Below, one piece after another: positions 25,878 to 34,291 of a stretch of 64,000 nt of DNA. Below the pieces are notes generated by a model. It did not search any database, was not told the DNA's origin, and saw only the letters and a program-made list of their open reading frames with translations. A program made the position numbers and the translations under genes. The stretch is from a bacterium. Its GTDB lineage: Bacteria > JACRDZ01 > JAQUKH01. Numbering within the stretch: position 1 is the stretch's first letter; every line of letters starts with the position of its first letter. Where the stretch lies: positions 11,082 through 75,081 of the forward strand of contig JAQUKH010000009.1 in the NCBI GenBank assembly GCA_028719205.1, in the 5' to 3' direction.

Positions 25878-26831
25878 GTGAAAAAGATTATTTTTTCTAT
25901 CCTTCGGTTTTCTGTCAGTTTTTTTCTTATTTATTTCCTGTTACGGAAGATTAATTTCCGTGAACTATCCTCGCAATTTTTAAACATTAATTATTATTTT
26001 CTATTTTTAGGTTTCACAATTCAATTATTGACGGTTTTTGTCGGATCCTATCGATGGCAGACTTTACTTTCAGCCAGAGATATAAGAATAGGATTCAAAA
26101 AATTATTAAGTTACAGTTTTATCGGGATGTTTTTCAATTTTTTTCTGCCGGGTACTTCAGGCGGGGATTTTGTCAGAATGTACAAAGTTATTGATCATAC
26201 CGAAGACAAAATGTACGCGGGAATTTCAGTTTTAGCGGAAAGGATCATAGGGACATACACTATGATCAGTTTTGTGTTTATTGCCTCTCTTTTTAGTTTT
26301 AATTTATTGCCGCATAAATTATTAATAACAATATTTTCGGTAATAATCATGTTTTTTTGCGCTTTGATGCTTTTTATATTCCTGAAAACATGGATCATAA
26401 GTTTGATAAATAAAATGCCGGGCAAGGGAAAGACATCAGCTAAGATCAAAGAAAATGTGATAATATTTTATGAGGCAATGCATTTTTTTATTACGCACAG
26501 GCAAGTTCTTTTTAAGATAATGATCATCTCGTTTTTTATGCAGTTTTTGTCTATAATGAGCTGTTATTTTGTCGCGAAGGCTATAGGGCTTTCTCTGTCA
26601 GTATTTTATTTTTTTATTTTCGTTCCTGTTATGTTTTTTATTACGGCAATACCTATTTCGTTAAGTGGAATTGGAGTAAGGGAGGGAGTATTTGTATATC
26701 TTTTCAGCAAAGCCGGCGTACCTTCTGATACTGCTGTTATGATTTCCTTATTATTTTTCAGCCTGGGAGTATTAATAGGCCTGGTCGGCGGTGTGGTCCA
26801 TTTTTGGTCGGATATGAGAAAAACAGATTAG
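25878..26831 (+). CDS. Flippase-like / lysylphosphatidylglycerol-synthase-type membrane protein
   Basis: 317 residues with about eight membrane helices, of the UPF0104/AglD-like family related to the membrane domain of MprF. The family motif FFNFFLPGTSGGDFVRMY (about 78-95) and the later AERIIG are present. Members act on lipid-linked substrates at the inner membrane, but their substrates differ and none can be named here. The GTG at 25878, two bases after the previous stop, is chosen; an in-frame TTG lies upstream at 25851. It appears to be the last gene of the complex I run, and a functional link is not obvious. Confidence 0.8.
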   Translation: MKKIIFSILRFSVSFFLIYFLLRKINFRELSSQFLNINYYFLFLGFTIQLLTVFVGSYRWQTLLSARDIRIGFKKLLSYSFIGMFFNFFLPGTSGGDFVRMYKVIDHTEDKMYAGISVLAERIIGTYTMISFVFIASLFSFNLLPHKLLITIFSVIIMFFCALMLFIFLKTWIISLINKMPGKGKTSAKIKENVIIFYEAMHFFITHRQVLFKIMIISFFMQFLSIMSCYFVAKAIGLSLSVFYFFIFVPVMFFITAIPISLSGIGVREGVFVYLFSKAGVPSDTAVMISLLFFSLGVLIGLVGGVVHFWSDMRKTD

Positions 26832-26844
26832 GCAAAAAAATATC

Positions 26845-26874
26845 TTGCCAAAAAATCCGGTCTGGTAGTATGAT
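26845..26874 (+). promoter_or_regulatory. Candidate sigma-70-type promoter for the small lipoprotein gene
   Basis: TTGCCA at 26845-26850 and TATGAT at 26869-26874 are separated by 18 bases, about 40 bases upstream of the lipoprotein ATG at 26913. It falls after the last complex I-cluster gene, so it probably starts a new transcription unit. Confidence 0.5.
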
Positions 26875-26912
26875 ATCTCTATAAAAAATAGTATCATAAG
26901 CAGGGAGAAAAT

Positions 26913-27089
26913 ATGAAAAAAGTTAAAATTTTGATATCTATTACCAGTATTTTTTTTCTCATTGGATTTTTGGGATGCAGCCGGACTAAAAAAGTACAGC
27001 CCCCAAAGGAAGAGCAAAAAGGCAATGCATGGGAACAAGATATGAATAAATTAATAGAAAAGGCCACACCAAAGGAAGGCGGAAAATAG
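26913..27089 (+). CDS. Small predicted lipoprotein
   Basis: A 58-residue protein with a lysine-rich start, a hydrophobic stretch (5-20) and a Cys at 22 in GFLGCS that could be lipidated, although the lipobox is weak. The mature part is short and Lys/Glu-rich (QPPKEEQKG, then a short amphipathic helix). An AGGGAG ribosome site lies 6-10 bases before the ATG, and a promoter and possible terminator bracket it, so it looks monocistronic. No family is recognised. Confidence 0.7.
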   Translation: MKKVKILISITSIFFLIGFLGCSRTKKVQPPKEEQKGNAWEQDMNKLIEKATPKEGGK

Positions 27090-27126
27090 CCTCAGTAAAA
27101 TATGCCGAAAGAGGCGTTTTTGTTTT
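27088..27126 (+). terminator. Candidate rho-independent terminator after the small lipoprotein gene
   Basis: GCCTC near 27089-27094 pairs with GAGGC near 27112-27117 across a loop of about 17 bases, followed by a T-rich run to 27126. The stem is only 5-6 bp, so termination may be weak. Confidence 0.4.
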
Positions 27127-27130
27127 AGGC

Positions 27131-27160
27131 TGTCCATACCTAACAGGGGTATAGTATAAG
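27131..27160 (+). promoter_or_regulatory. CsoR-type operator and promoter for the copper ATPase gene
   Basis: A -35-like TGTCCA (27131-27136) is followed by an 18-base spacer containing an imperfect inverted repeat (ATACC ... GGTAT) and a -10-like TATAAG (27155-27160). The spacer and spacing match those upstream of csoR at 29868-29897. CsoR family operators are GC-centred palindromes of this kind, so copper-relieved repression is inferred. Confidence 0.65.
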
Positions 27161-27240
27161 CAAAACGCGAAGGTTAAAAAAATAAAATTGCTTTTTCGAG
27201 TATTTTGGATGTAGAATTAAAATAAAAGGAGTTGATTGAA

Positions 27241-29862
27241 ATGGCTATTGATCCTGTATGCGGAATGGAGGTTGACGAGAAAACCGCCATTAAGGCTGAA
27301 AAAGACGGTAAGACTTATTATTTTTGCAGTAATATTTGCAAGCGTAAATTCTTAGGCGAGGATCTTCCTTTTGAACATAAAAAAGTGCCTGAAGGGAAAA
27401 AATTGGAAAAAGCTATTATAAGCATTTCGGGTATGACCTGCGCGTCCTGCGTTATGTCTATTGAGGTGGGGCTTAAGCGCATGAAAGGAGTGTATACTGC
27501 GAATGTTAATTTTGCTTCAGGTAAAGCTATGGTTGAATATGATCCGCAGGCAGTTAACTTGCAGAAGATTGAAAATACTATTGAAAAAATAGGGTATAAG
27601 GTTATAAAACCAAAAATACCGGATACAGGAAATGTGCTTAGGCTTAAAATAATCGGGATGGATAATCCCCATTGCCTTAATACAGTTAAAGGGGCGATTG
27701 AAAGCCTGCCGGGGATCATATCAAAAGAATTGTTTATGAATGAACGCGGGATCATTACTTTTGATCCATCTAAAATAACTAAAGAGAAAATAAAAGAGGC
27801 AATAAAAAACTCAGGGTACACGCCTCTTGAAGAGGCTGAAACAACTGCTGACGCTGAAAAAGAGGCCAGAGAAAAAGAAATTAACACGCTTAAACTTAAA
27901 ACTATATTTTCGTTTGTCCTGGGAATTCCGCTTCTGTATCTTGCGATGGGGCATCACGCTGGTTTGCCTGTGCCTGAGGTTATTCTTAATAACATGGCTC
28001 TTTTGCAATTTATTTTCGCGACTCCGATCATAATTATAGGGTACCAGTTTTATACGAGGGGAATAACATCTATTATTAAAACAAGAGTGGCTAATATGGA
28101 TACGCTTGTTGCTATTGGCACGGGTGCGGCATATATCTATAGCCTTTTTGTGTCTATTAATATCTGGCAAGGCAATACAAAGTTTGGCGGTATGGAAAAT
28201 TTATATTTTGAAGTCGCGGGAATACTTATAGCGTTTATCCTTTTTGGTAAAATGCTTGAAGCAATCGCGAAGGGAAAAACTTCAGAGGCTATTAAAAAAC
28301 TTATGGGGCTTCAGCCAAAAACCGCCTTAGTGGAACGGGAAGGTCATGAACAGGAAATCCCGATAGAAGATGTAATTTTGGGTGATATAGTTATTGTAAA
28401 ACCGGGTCAAAAAATTCCTGTTGACGGGGAAGTTACAGAGGGGTATTCAAGCGTTGATGAATCAATGCTGACCGGTGAGAGTATTCCTGTTGAAAAATCC
28501 GTTGGGTCAAAGATTATCGGCGCGACGATAAATAAAACAGGCAGTTTTAAATTTAAGGCTACCAAGGTCGGTAAAGATACCGCTCTTGCCCAGATCATAA
28601 AACTTGTTGAAGAAGCGCAGGGGAGTAAAGCCCGTGTTCAGGAACTGGCGGATAAAATATCCGCTTATTTCGTGCCGGTAGTCGTAATTATTGCGATACT
28701 CGCTTTTATGGGCTGGATACTGGCGGGAAAAGGATTTGTTTTCGCTTTATCGATCTTTATCTCAGTTTTAGTTATTGCCTGTCCATGCGCTTTAGGTCTT
28801 GCCACACCGACTGCCGTAATGGTTGGCACGGGCCTTGGAGCGGAACATGGTATTTTGATTAAAAGCGCGGACGCGCTTCAGACAGCACATGAGATCAATA
28901 CTGTGGTTTTTGACAAAACAGGGACCCTTACAAAAGGAGAACCTGAACTAACGGATGTTATAACTCACGGAGAGTATAAAGAAAATGACATTTTAATGTT
29001 TGCCGCGCTGACCGAAAAAAAATCAGAACACCCGTTGGGAGAGGCAATTGTAAAAGGTGCCGGTAAGAGAAATATTAACATCCCGGAGGCTGAAAGTTTT
29101 GATTCGATAACGGGTAAAGGCGTGAAAGCCTTGTGGCAGGGAAAAACCATTTATCTTGGGAACCGCAAACTTATGGAAGATCTATCGATCGATGTATCTT
29201 CATTAGAAGCTGCTTTGCAGGATCTGGAAAAGCAGGGAAAGACTGCCGTACTTGTGGCAATAAACAACAAATTAGAAGGTTTGGTGGCGGTTGCTGATAC
29301 GCTGAAAGAACATTCTCAGGAGGCGGTTGACGCGTTGAAAAAGATGGGTAAAAATGTAGTAATGATAACAGGTGATAATATCCGTACGGCAAAAGCCATT
29401 GCGGGACAGCTTGGAATAGAACGGGTATTAGCCGAAGTATTGCCTCAGGATAAATCAGAAGAAATAAAAAAACTTCAGGCTGAAGGATTAAAAGTCGCAA
29501 TGGTTGGAGACGGCATAAATGACGCTCCTGCTTTAAGTCAGGCTGATATCGGAATAGCAATAGGAACGGGAACGGACGTCGCGATCGAAGCCGGAGATAT
29601 TGTTCTTATAAAAGATGACCTCCGCGATGTGGCGATAGCGATAGGCCTTTCAAGCTACGCGATGAAAAAGATAAAACAAAACCTTTTCTGGGCCTTTTTT
29701 TATAACTCTATTGGGATCCCGGTTGCCGCGGGTATCCTTTATCCCTTTACCGGTTTCCTTCTCAACCCGATGATCGCGGGCGCCGCGATGGCTTTCAGTT
29801 CGGTATCCGTGGTCAGCAATTCGCTATTAATGAAAAGGTATAAGCCGGAAATAAAAAAATAA
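27241..29862 (+). CDS. copA: Copper-exporting P1B-type ATPase with N-terminal YHS domain
   Basis: 873 residues. Domains in order: a YHS metal-binding domain (1-42; Cys7, Cys29, Cys33), a heavy-metal-associated domain with GMTCASC (Cys67/Cys70), a second HMA-like domain whose motif is degenerate (GMDNPHC), then the P-type ATPase core. The core shows the transport motif Cys514-Pro-Cys516, the phosphorylated Asp558 in [17 protein letters not shown], and Tyr-Asn and Met-Ser-type residues in the last helices ([22 protein letters not shown]) typical of Cu+ pumps. The ATG at 27241 is preferred to the TTG at 27232 because AAAGGAG is well placed. It is followed by csoR. Confidence 0.93.
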   Translation: MAIDPVCGMEVDEKTAIKAEKDGKTYYFCSNICKRKFLGEDLPFEHKKVPEGKKLEKAIISISGMTCASCVMSIEVGLKRMKGVYTANVNFASGKAMVEYDPQAVNLQKIENTIEKIGYKVIKPKIPDTGNVLRLKIIGMDNPHCLNTVKGAIESLPGIISKELFMNERGIITFDPSKITKEKIKEAIKNSGYTPLEEAETTADAEKEAREKEINTLKLKTIFSFVLGIPLLYLAMGHHAGLPVPEVILNNMALLQFIFATPIIIIGYQFYTRGITSIIKTRVANMDTLVAIGTGAAYIYSLFVSINIWQGNTKFGGMENLYFEVAGILIAFILFGKMLEAIAKGKTSEAIKKLMGLQPKTALVEREGHEQEIPIEDVILGDIVIVKPGQKIPVDGEVTEGYSSVDESMLTGESIPVEKSVGSKIIGATINKTGSFKFKATKVGKDTALAQIIKLVEEAQGSKARVQELADKISAYFVPVVVIIAILAFMGWILAGKGFVFALSIFISVLVIACPCALGLATPTAVMVGTGLGAEHGILIKSADALQTAHEINTVVFDKTGTLTKGEPELTDVITHGEYKENDILMFAALTEKKSEHPLGEAIVKGAGKRNINIPEAESFDSITGKGVKALWQGKTIYLGNRKLMEDLSIDVSSLEAALQDLEKQGKTAVLVAINNKLEGLVAVADTLKEHSQEAVDALKKMGKNVVMITGDNIRTAKAIAGQLGIERVLAEVLPQDKSEEIKKLQAEGLKVAMVGDGINDAPALSQADIGIAIGTGTDVAIEAGDIVLIKDDLRDVAIAIGLSSYAMKKIKQNLFWAFFYNSIGIPVAAGILYPFTGFLLNPMIAGAAMAFSSVSVVSNSLLMKRYKPEIKK

Positions 29863-29867
29863 AGTTC

Positions 29868-29897
29868 TTGACATACCCTAGGGGGGTATGGTAATGT
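29868..29897 (+). promoter_or_regulatory. CsoR-type operator and promoter for csoR (apparently leaderless)
   Basis: TTGACA (29868-29873) and TAATGT (29892-29897) are 18 bases apart. The spacer holds a 7-bp inverted repeat, CATACCC (29872-29878) and GGGTATG (29884-29890), so a bound repressor would block both elements. The csoR ATG at 29904 is only 6 bases after the -10 element and has no ribosome site, which implies a leaderless mRNA and autoregulation. Confidence 0.75.
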
Positions 29898-29903
29898 ATA
29901 ATT

Positions 29904-30182
29904 ATGGAAAAAGGCGCGTTACATTTAGATGAAATATCTAGATTAAAAAAAATTGAAGGGCAGGTTCGGGGTATTCAGAAAATGCTTGAGGAAAGAAGGT
30001 ATTGCGTGGATATCCTGCTCCAGCTTTCCGCGGCCGGCGCGGCAATTAAAAAAGTCGAGAATAGTATTCTTAAAAGGCATTTAGAAACTTGTTTTTCAAA
30101 TGCCTTTATTTCTGGAACTGAAAAAGAAAAGCATGATAAAATAAAAGAAGTTATTGATGTATTGGAAAAATTCAATAAATGA
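29904..30182 (+). CDS. csoR: CsoR-type copper-sensing transcriptional repressor
   Basis: A 92-residue all-helical DUF156 family repressor. The Cu(I) ligands of CsoR are all present in the expected spacing: Cys34 (RRYCVDIL), His59 and Cys63 (KRHLETC). The basic region ISRLKKIEGQVRGI that contacts DNA is also seen. It sits directly downstream of copA, and both genes carry the same operator, so it most likely represses itself and copA until copper binds. No ribosome-binding site is visible before the ATG. Confidence 0.92.
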   Translation: MEKGALHLDEISRLKKIEGQVRGIQKMLEERRYCVDILLQLSAAGAAIKKVENSILKRHLETCFSNAFISGTEKEKHDKIKEVIDVLEKFNK

Positions 30183-30197
30183 TGAAAAGGATCAGAA

Positions 30198-30584
30198 ATG
30201 TTTAACTTTAAGGAAAAATATAAAAGATTATTTATTATAGGGATTATATTGTTGTTTAGCAATTCGGCAGTATTTGCTCATGTGAAGACCTGCTGTCAGA
30301 TGGGGAAAACTCAAGAAAATCATTCCTGTTGCGCAAATAAGGCTTCATTTAGTTATAAGCAGGCATCGAAATGCGAATGCAGGATCGGTATAGCCGGCGA
30401 TCTTGTTTCTGAAAACAAGAGTGATGTAATAGATGATTTATTAAAACATTCCGTATCTTTCGCCCGGAATAACTCCGTTATTAATGTTCCTTCAGAAAAT
30501 AATGATAAATCGCATGACAATGAATTATTATTCAAATCTTGTTCTGTCCCAATATTCCTCAAAGATTGTTCATTCCTTATTTGA
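30198..30584 (+). CDS. Exported Cys-rich protein downstream of csoR
   Basis: A 128-residue protein with a signal peptide (about 1-27, ending near VFAHV). The mature part begins with a cluster of His and Cys residues (KTCCQMGKTQENHSCC, then KCECR) and has further Cys near the C-terminus (FKSCS, LKDCS). It begins 15 bases after csoR with an AAAGGATC-like site, so it is likely co-transcribed and copper-regulated. The Cys/Met/His content suggests a periplasmic copper-binding protein, but no named family is recognised. Confidence 0.7.
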   Translation: MFNFKEKYKRLFIIGIILLFSNSAVFAHVKTCCQMGKTQENHSCCANKASFSYKQASKCECRIGIAGDLVSENKSDVIDDLLKHSVSFARNNSVINVPSENNDKSHDNELLFKSCSVPIFLKDCSFLI

Positions 30585-30607
30585 TCAAAAATCTTCCCAG
30601 TAAAAAA

Positions 30608-30637
30608 TTGACTTTTTAAAAATTAAAGTAGTATAAT
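30608..30637 (+). promoter_or_regulatory. Strong sigma-70-type promoter upstream of the porin gene
   Basis: TTGACT (30608-30613) and a perfect TATAAT (30632-30637) with an 18-base spacer, about 54 bases upstream of the porin ATG. It probably drives the plus-strand run from the porin through the ABC transporter. Confidence 0.65.
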
Positions 30638-30690
30638 TCTATTAGAATTGTTTTCCGTTAAATTAAGTTAAAAACATAAATGGAGTAATT

Positions 30691-31968
30691 ATGTTCAGGA
30701 TTATTTTGTCCTCAAAGAGGATAACAAGGACTAGAAGCGGTAAGAACCTGGCTTTCAGCCAGAACCTTACGCTTAAGTCTTGTTTATCAGCCTTATTGAT
30801 ATTTGTATTTATCTTTGGGAATGCCGGTTTTGCATCGGATGATATTCTGGATGACATTGGTGAGGGCCTGAAAGATGCCAAAACCTTTGAAAAGGAAAAG
30901 GCGGAGCCCTATTTTAAAAGCCTTTTTAAGGCAATAGGCAGAAGCGATAACTATATCATTTATAAAGAACTTTATATTTCTGAACGGTATTCATCTGAAC
31001 TTGGGCAAATGGAAGGCAGAAATTCGCTTGGATTTATTTTATTCGGAACATTTTCCGGGCCTGAAGGACAGCTTGGTGATATGAATGTGCAATTCAGGGC
31101 CGCTTATTACAACAACCAGTTTGCCTACGGTGAAAAGATGAAACGGGAATATACAGAAAACCTGAATGATTTTGAAACAGAACTGCATAATGCCTATTTA
31201 AGGTTGAGAGTTTCCCCCCCAATGTTTACACTGAGGCTGGGCCATTTTTATGTTCCTTTCGGGATCCAGCCGTGGATCGATACTCATGGAACGCTTTTGC
31301 AAAGCCCGGCAATGGAATTCAGCGGTGTTGAAAGGGATTGGGGTATCGGTATAGAAGGACAAAATGATTTCTTTGAATACCAAGCGGCGGTTACCCGCGG
31401 TTCAGGTATGGAATATTTTGAACGGGACGGGAATTATGTCTTAGCCGGTAAAGTTTCTACCCCGAGGATAGGCGAACATTTGAATGAGTGGTTAGGAATA
31501 TCACTTTTAGTAGGAAGGATATATGATCCGATGGCAGTTATGAAACTTCGCAGTTTCACAATGCAGGAAAAAGAAGATGATTTAATGAGTAACATTATTA
31601 AAAAGTGGAGGATCGGAACTGACGGGCAAAAGCTGTATGGCCCGATGAGGCTGCGCGGTGAAGTTTCATTCGGCCGGGATGCGGGTAAAGAAGATATCCT
31701 GGCGGAATTCGCGGAAATTAAATACGCGCTGGGCAGAGATAACCGCTGGTCAGGTTATGCGCAGATCGAAAATCTGACGCAGGATTTTAACAACCCGGAC
31801 CGGGGCAGTAATACCGCGCTTCGCGGGGGATTGACTTATAGCTTTTCCGCGAATTACAATTTACAGTTTGTAGTGTCAAAGGATCTGGCTACTATCTTTG
31901 GTGAAAAGGATACATGGGTAGGAGTTTTATTTTATGGGCAAAAGGGCGGAGGATTCAGGGAATGGTAA
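30691..31968 (+). CDS. Outer-membrane porin-like beta-barrel protein
   Basis: 425 residues. The mature chain alternates polar and hydrophobic residues as beta-barrel strands do (for example YAQIENLTQDF, GLTYSFSANYNLQF) and has an aromatic-rich C-terminus. The segment LRLGHFYVPFGIQPWIDTHG resembles strands of phosphate-selective (OprP/OprO) porins, but substrate specificity cannot be judged. A coiled-coil-like stretch follows the signal (DDIGEGLKDAKTFEKEKAE). Unusually, residues 6-32, ahead of and into the signal-peptide core, are coded by a dispersed palindromic repeat that also occurs between genes at 49,207. Confidence 0.8.
   Translation: MFRIILSSKRITRTRSGKNLAFSQNLTLKSCLSALLIFVFIFGNAGFASDDILDDIGEGLKDAKTFEKEKAEPYFKSLFKAIGRSDNYIIYKELYISERYSSELGQMEGRNSLGFILFGTFSGPEGQLGDMNVQFRAAYYNNQFAYGEKMKREYTENLNDFETELHNAYLRLRVSPPMFTLRLGHFYVPFGIQPWIDTHGTLLQSPAMEFSGVERDWGIGIEGQNDFFEYQAAVTRGSGMEYFERDGNYVLAGKVSTPRIGEHLNEWLGISLLVGRIYDPMAVMKLRSFTMQEKEDDLMSNIIKKWRIGTDGQKLYGPMRLRGEVSFGRDAGKEDILAEFAEIKYALGRDNRWSGYAQIENLTQDFNNPDRGSNTALRGGLTYSFSANYNLQFVVSKDLATIFGEKDTWVGVLFYGQKGGGFREW
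30706..30786. repeat. Dispersed hairpin repeat, copy 1, embedded in the porin gene
   Basis: 81 bases nearly identical over most of their length to 49207-49296. It can fold into one long interrupted hairpin: AACAAG/CTTGTT (30723-30728 with 30779-30784), AAGCG/CGCTT (30735-30739 with 30770-30774), GTAAG/CTTAC and a perfect CTGGCT-TTC-AGCCAG tip (30748-30762). This copy is translated as residues 6-32 of the porin. Confidence 0.85.
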
Positions 31969-31970
31969 GA

Positions 31971-32019
31971 AACGCCCCCTCTGTCCCCCTCTTTAATTAA
32001 AGAGGGGGAAGGGGGAGTT
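31971..32019. repeat. CCCCCTCTTT-type palindromic repeat
   Basis: A hairpin centred on CCCCCTCTTTAATTAAAGAGGGGG, flanked by CCCCC and GGGGGAGTT arms. It lies directly after the porin stop and before the next ribosome site. It is related to the longer elements at 57,737 and 59,898 and may affect mRNA stability or partial termination between the two genes. Confidence 0.8.
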
Positions 32020-32036
32020 AAATTAAAGGAGATTAA

Positions 32037-33296
32037 ATGTATAAGAAATTAATTATTTATTTGATGATATTTATGCTTATAGGGACAATGAATGTTTTCG
32101 CCCAATCCCAAGTCGTTCCGTGCCAGTTAACGAACGCGGATCAGGATACGATCCGGCTTTTTCCGGAAAGGACCAATTACCGTTCGGAATTTATCCGGAC
32201 TGATGAAGTGGGAGATAAGCGTAAGATTGGCGGCGAGGTATTGTATAAAGAATTGGAGAAGCGGTTAGGTGATAAATGGGATCCTATCTGGGAAACGAAG
32301 GATATTCCATATGTTTTTTATGAAATTTTAAAAGGGCAGGAAACGATCGGCTGGGTCTTTGGCGCGAACCAGGGCTGGCCGGGAGCTGATAATTCACAGT
32401 TGATGATGGCCTTTGATCTGGATGAAAGGATCCAGGAATTTTTTTATCAGAAACTGCCTTCCGTGCAAAGGGAAAAGTTGCAAACTCCGGAGTTCTATTC
32501 TCAATTTATCGGGCTGACTTTGGAACATTTTTATATTAATGAATATCTGATAAGCCAGAAAATTGAGGATAAGAATATTTTGAGTTTAGACATGATTGGT
32601 CGCATCCGGAATCCGGCCGAGAAAGAAACCGAAGGCTTCCAAAAGACACTGCGCGGGATGAAAAAGGTTTTAGTTTATCTGGATGACTTCAAGTTTGGAA
32701 ATAAAATAAAAAAGGACGAAGTAATTAATAAAACAAAAAAAATTATTGAAGCCAAAGTTCCATTATTAAGTGAAAATCCAATGGAAAGGATCAAAAAAAT
32801 ATTTCCAAACGCGTCGAGGTATGTGGTTGACCTTATATCAACGGATCCAGTTACTCCGGTTTATGTGGTTTACAAAGATGATGTGTATAAGAAGCCTTTT
32901 GTCAGGGGAATTCTTTTGGGATATGTCCTGCCGTTGGAATTAAATACAGCGCAGGGAAAATTCAGCTTGGTTATTTCCGTTGGCAGTCAGGATAAAGAAA
33001 AGGGCAAGATCCAGTCTTTGGAAATAAACAAAACCGGATTTAATCAGTTAAAAAATATATCCCTGGTTAATTTTTACGCGAAGGACGTACTGACGAGGAC
33101 CAAATTGTCTGACGAGAAAATAGATAAGATAGGGCCTTTAAAAGTTGAGGTTGAAGGTAAGGATATAACTCAGGATGTTCTTGCAATAGCACGAAAGGAA
33201 TTGATCTTAGTTGATAACACTTATCTTCATAATTTATTTAAAAAGGATGAGATCGAGAAAAAAATTGAAGATTATTTAAAAGGACAAAAAAAATAA
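32037..33296 (+). CDS. Exported protein of unknown function
   Basis: 419 residues with a clear signal peptide (1-22, ending NVFAQ). No family is recognised. The mature protein appears to consist of two similar halves: an N-terminal part with IPYVFYEILKGQETIGWVFGANQGWPG and a later part with VYVVYKDDVYKKPFVRGILLGYVLP. Both look like a beta-strand-Lys/Asp-strand-Gly pattern in which an exported substrate or flavin-type ligand could sit. The C-terminus is a charged helix (DEIEKKIEDYLKGQKK). It lies between a porin and an OB-fold lipoprotein in a same-strand envelope cluster. An AAAGGAG site precedes the ATG. Confidence 0.7.
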   Translation: MYKKLIIYLMIFMLIGTMNVFAQSQVVPCQLTNADQDTIRLFPERTNYRSEFIRTDEVGDKRKIGGEVLYKELEKRLGDKWDPIWETKDIPYVFYEILKGQETIGWVFGANQGWPGADNSQLMMAFDLDERIQEFFYQKLPSVQREKLQTPEFYSQFIGLTLEHFYINEYLISQKIEDKNILSLDMIGRIRNPAEKETEGFQKTLRGMKKVLVYLDDFKFGNKIKKDEVINKTKKIIEAKVPLLSENPMERIKKIFPNASRYVVDLISTDPVTPVYVVYKDDVYKKPFVRGILLGYVLPLELNTAQGKFSLVISVGSQDKEKGKIQSLEINKTGFNQLKNISLVNFYAKDVLTRTKLSDEKIDKIGPLKVEVEGKDITQDVLAIARKELILVDNTYLHNLFKKDEIEKKIEDYLKGQKK

Positions 33297-33312
33297 AATA
33301 GGAGGAACAACT

Positions 33313-33705
33313 ATGAAAAAGATATTGGTAATCTTAGGATTAATTTTAATAGGAGCGGCAGGATTATTTATATCAAGCTGCGGTTCAGGGATAGAAAAAT
33401 TTGGCGAGGAGATCGGTGCAAATACAGCCAAAACAGCTATCGGGACAATACTGCTTAATCCCGGTGATTACGTTAATAAAGAAGTAATTATTGAGGGAAA
33501 AATAGCGAGTGAATGCCCGACAGGCGGATGGATAAATGTTTCTGACGCTTCAGGCGGCGGGACAATTTATGTTGAAATGCACGGTACACCTATAACTATA
33601 CCTCAAAGGGTGGGTAAAAATGTAGAGGTTAAAGGGATGGTTTATCAGACAGAAAGCGAACCGAAAGAAACAAAAATCTTGGCGAAAGGATTAATAATAA
33701 AATAA
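33313..33705 (+). CDS. OB-fold-like lipoprotein
   Basis: 130 residues with a lipoprotein signal (hydrophobic 4-20, Cys23 in FISSCGS). The mature part resembles the small OB-fold domains found in periplasmic proteins: GDYVNKEVIIEGKIASECP, GGWINVSDASGGGTIYVE, and VGKNVEVKGMVYQTE. One Cys follows in the OB-fold loop. GGAGGAA precedes the ATG. Its place ahead of a TlpA-like thioredoxin suggests an envelope redox or metal function, which is inference from context only. Confidence 0.75.
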   Translation: MKKILVILGLILIGAAGLFISSCGSGIEKFGEEIGANTAKTAIGTILLNPGDYVNKEVIIEGKIASECPTGGWINVSDASGGGTIYVEMHGTPITIPQRVGKNVEVKGMVYQTESEPKETKILAKGLIIK

Positions 33706-33776
33706 CCCCCTTTCATTCCCCCTTATCAGGGGGATAATTGATTTCTCCCCTGATAAGGAGAGATCAAGAGGGGTTT
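33704..33776. repeat. MITE-like palindromic element
   Basis: A 73-base element with AACCCCC-type and GGGGTTT-type ends and two internal hairpins, CCCCCTTATCAGGGGG and CTCCCCTGATAAGGAGAG. It overlaps the end of the OB-fold lipoprotein stop region and separates it from the TlpA-like gene. Confidence 0.75.
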
Positions 33777-33794
33777 GAATAAAGGTTAATATTT

Positions 33795-34280
33795 ATGAAA
33801 AAAATAATTGTGATTTCCATGCTCTATGCTTTATGCTCTATGCTCTTTTCGAGTTGCGGCCCAAAACCACAATTTATGGCGGTAGGAGATGAAGCTCCAG
33901 GTTTTTCTATCCTGGATATGAATGGCAATAAAGTTTCATTGAAAAGCCTTTTGAATGGGAAAGAGGTAGTATTAAATTTCTGGGCCAGCTGGTGTCCGGA
34001 GTGCCGTGCCGAGGTATCGCGTTTAAAAGAGTTTTCTGAGAAATATAAAGATAAGATAGAGATTGTGGGAATAAATCTGGAAGAATCCAAAGAAACGGTC
34101 CAATCGTTTATTGAATCTAACGGGATAAAATACAAAATATTGCTGGATTCAAATGGAAAGACAGCAAAACTTTATATGGTGCGGGGCGTGCCGACGAATA
34201 TTTTAATTAATAAGGATGGGTTAATTAAAAAACTTAATATAGATATCAGGGAAATGGAAAGTTATTTAATCCAAATATAA
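33795..34280 (+). CDS. TlpA/ResA-like thioredoxin-fold lipoprotein
   Basis: 161 residues with a lipoprotein signal (Cys21 in LFSSCGP) and a TlpA-type thioredoxin domain. The redox site is WASWCPECR and the cis-Pro motif is VRGVPTNILI. Such proteins reduce or exchange disulfides in the periplasm, for example in cytochrome or copper-site maturation. The signal sequence (LYALCSMLFS) is coded by a short tandem repeat of TGCTCTATGC-like units (33819-33846). The gene starts 11 bases upstream of the ABC permease and reads the same way. Confidence 0.85.
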   Translation: MKKIIVISMLYALCSMLFSSCGPKPQFMAVGDEAPGFSILDMNGNKVSLKSLLNGKEVVLNFWASWCPECRAEVSRLKEFSEKYKDKIEIVGINLEESKETVQSFIESNGIKYKILLDSNGKTAKLYMVRGVPTNILINKDGLIKKLNIDIREMESYLIQI

Positions 34281-34291
34281 GGAGAAGGATT

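Noticed and set aside
27318-27887. Minus-strand open frame of 189 codons opposite copA
   Set aside because: Antisense shadow of the HMA domains with no start signal.
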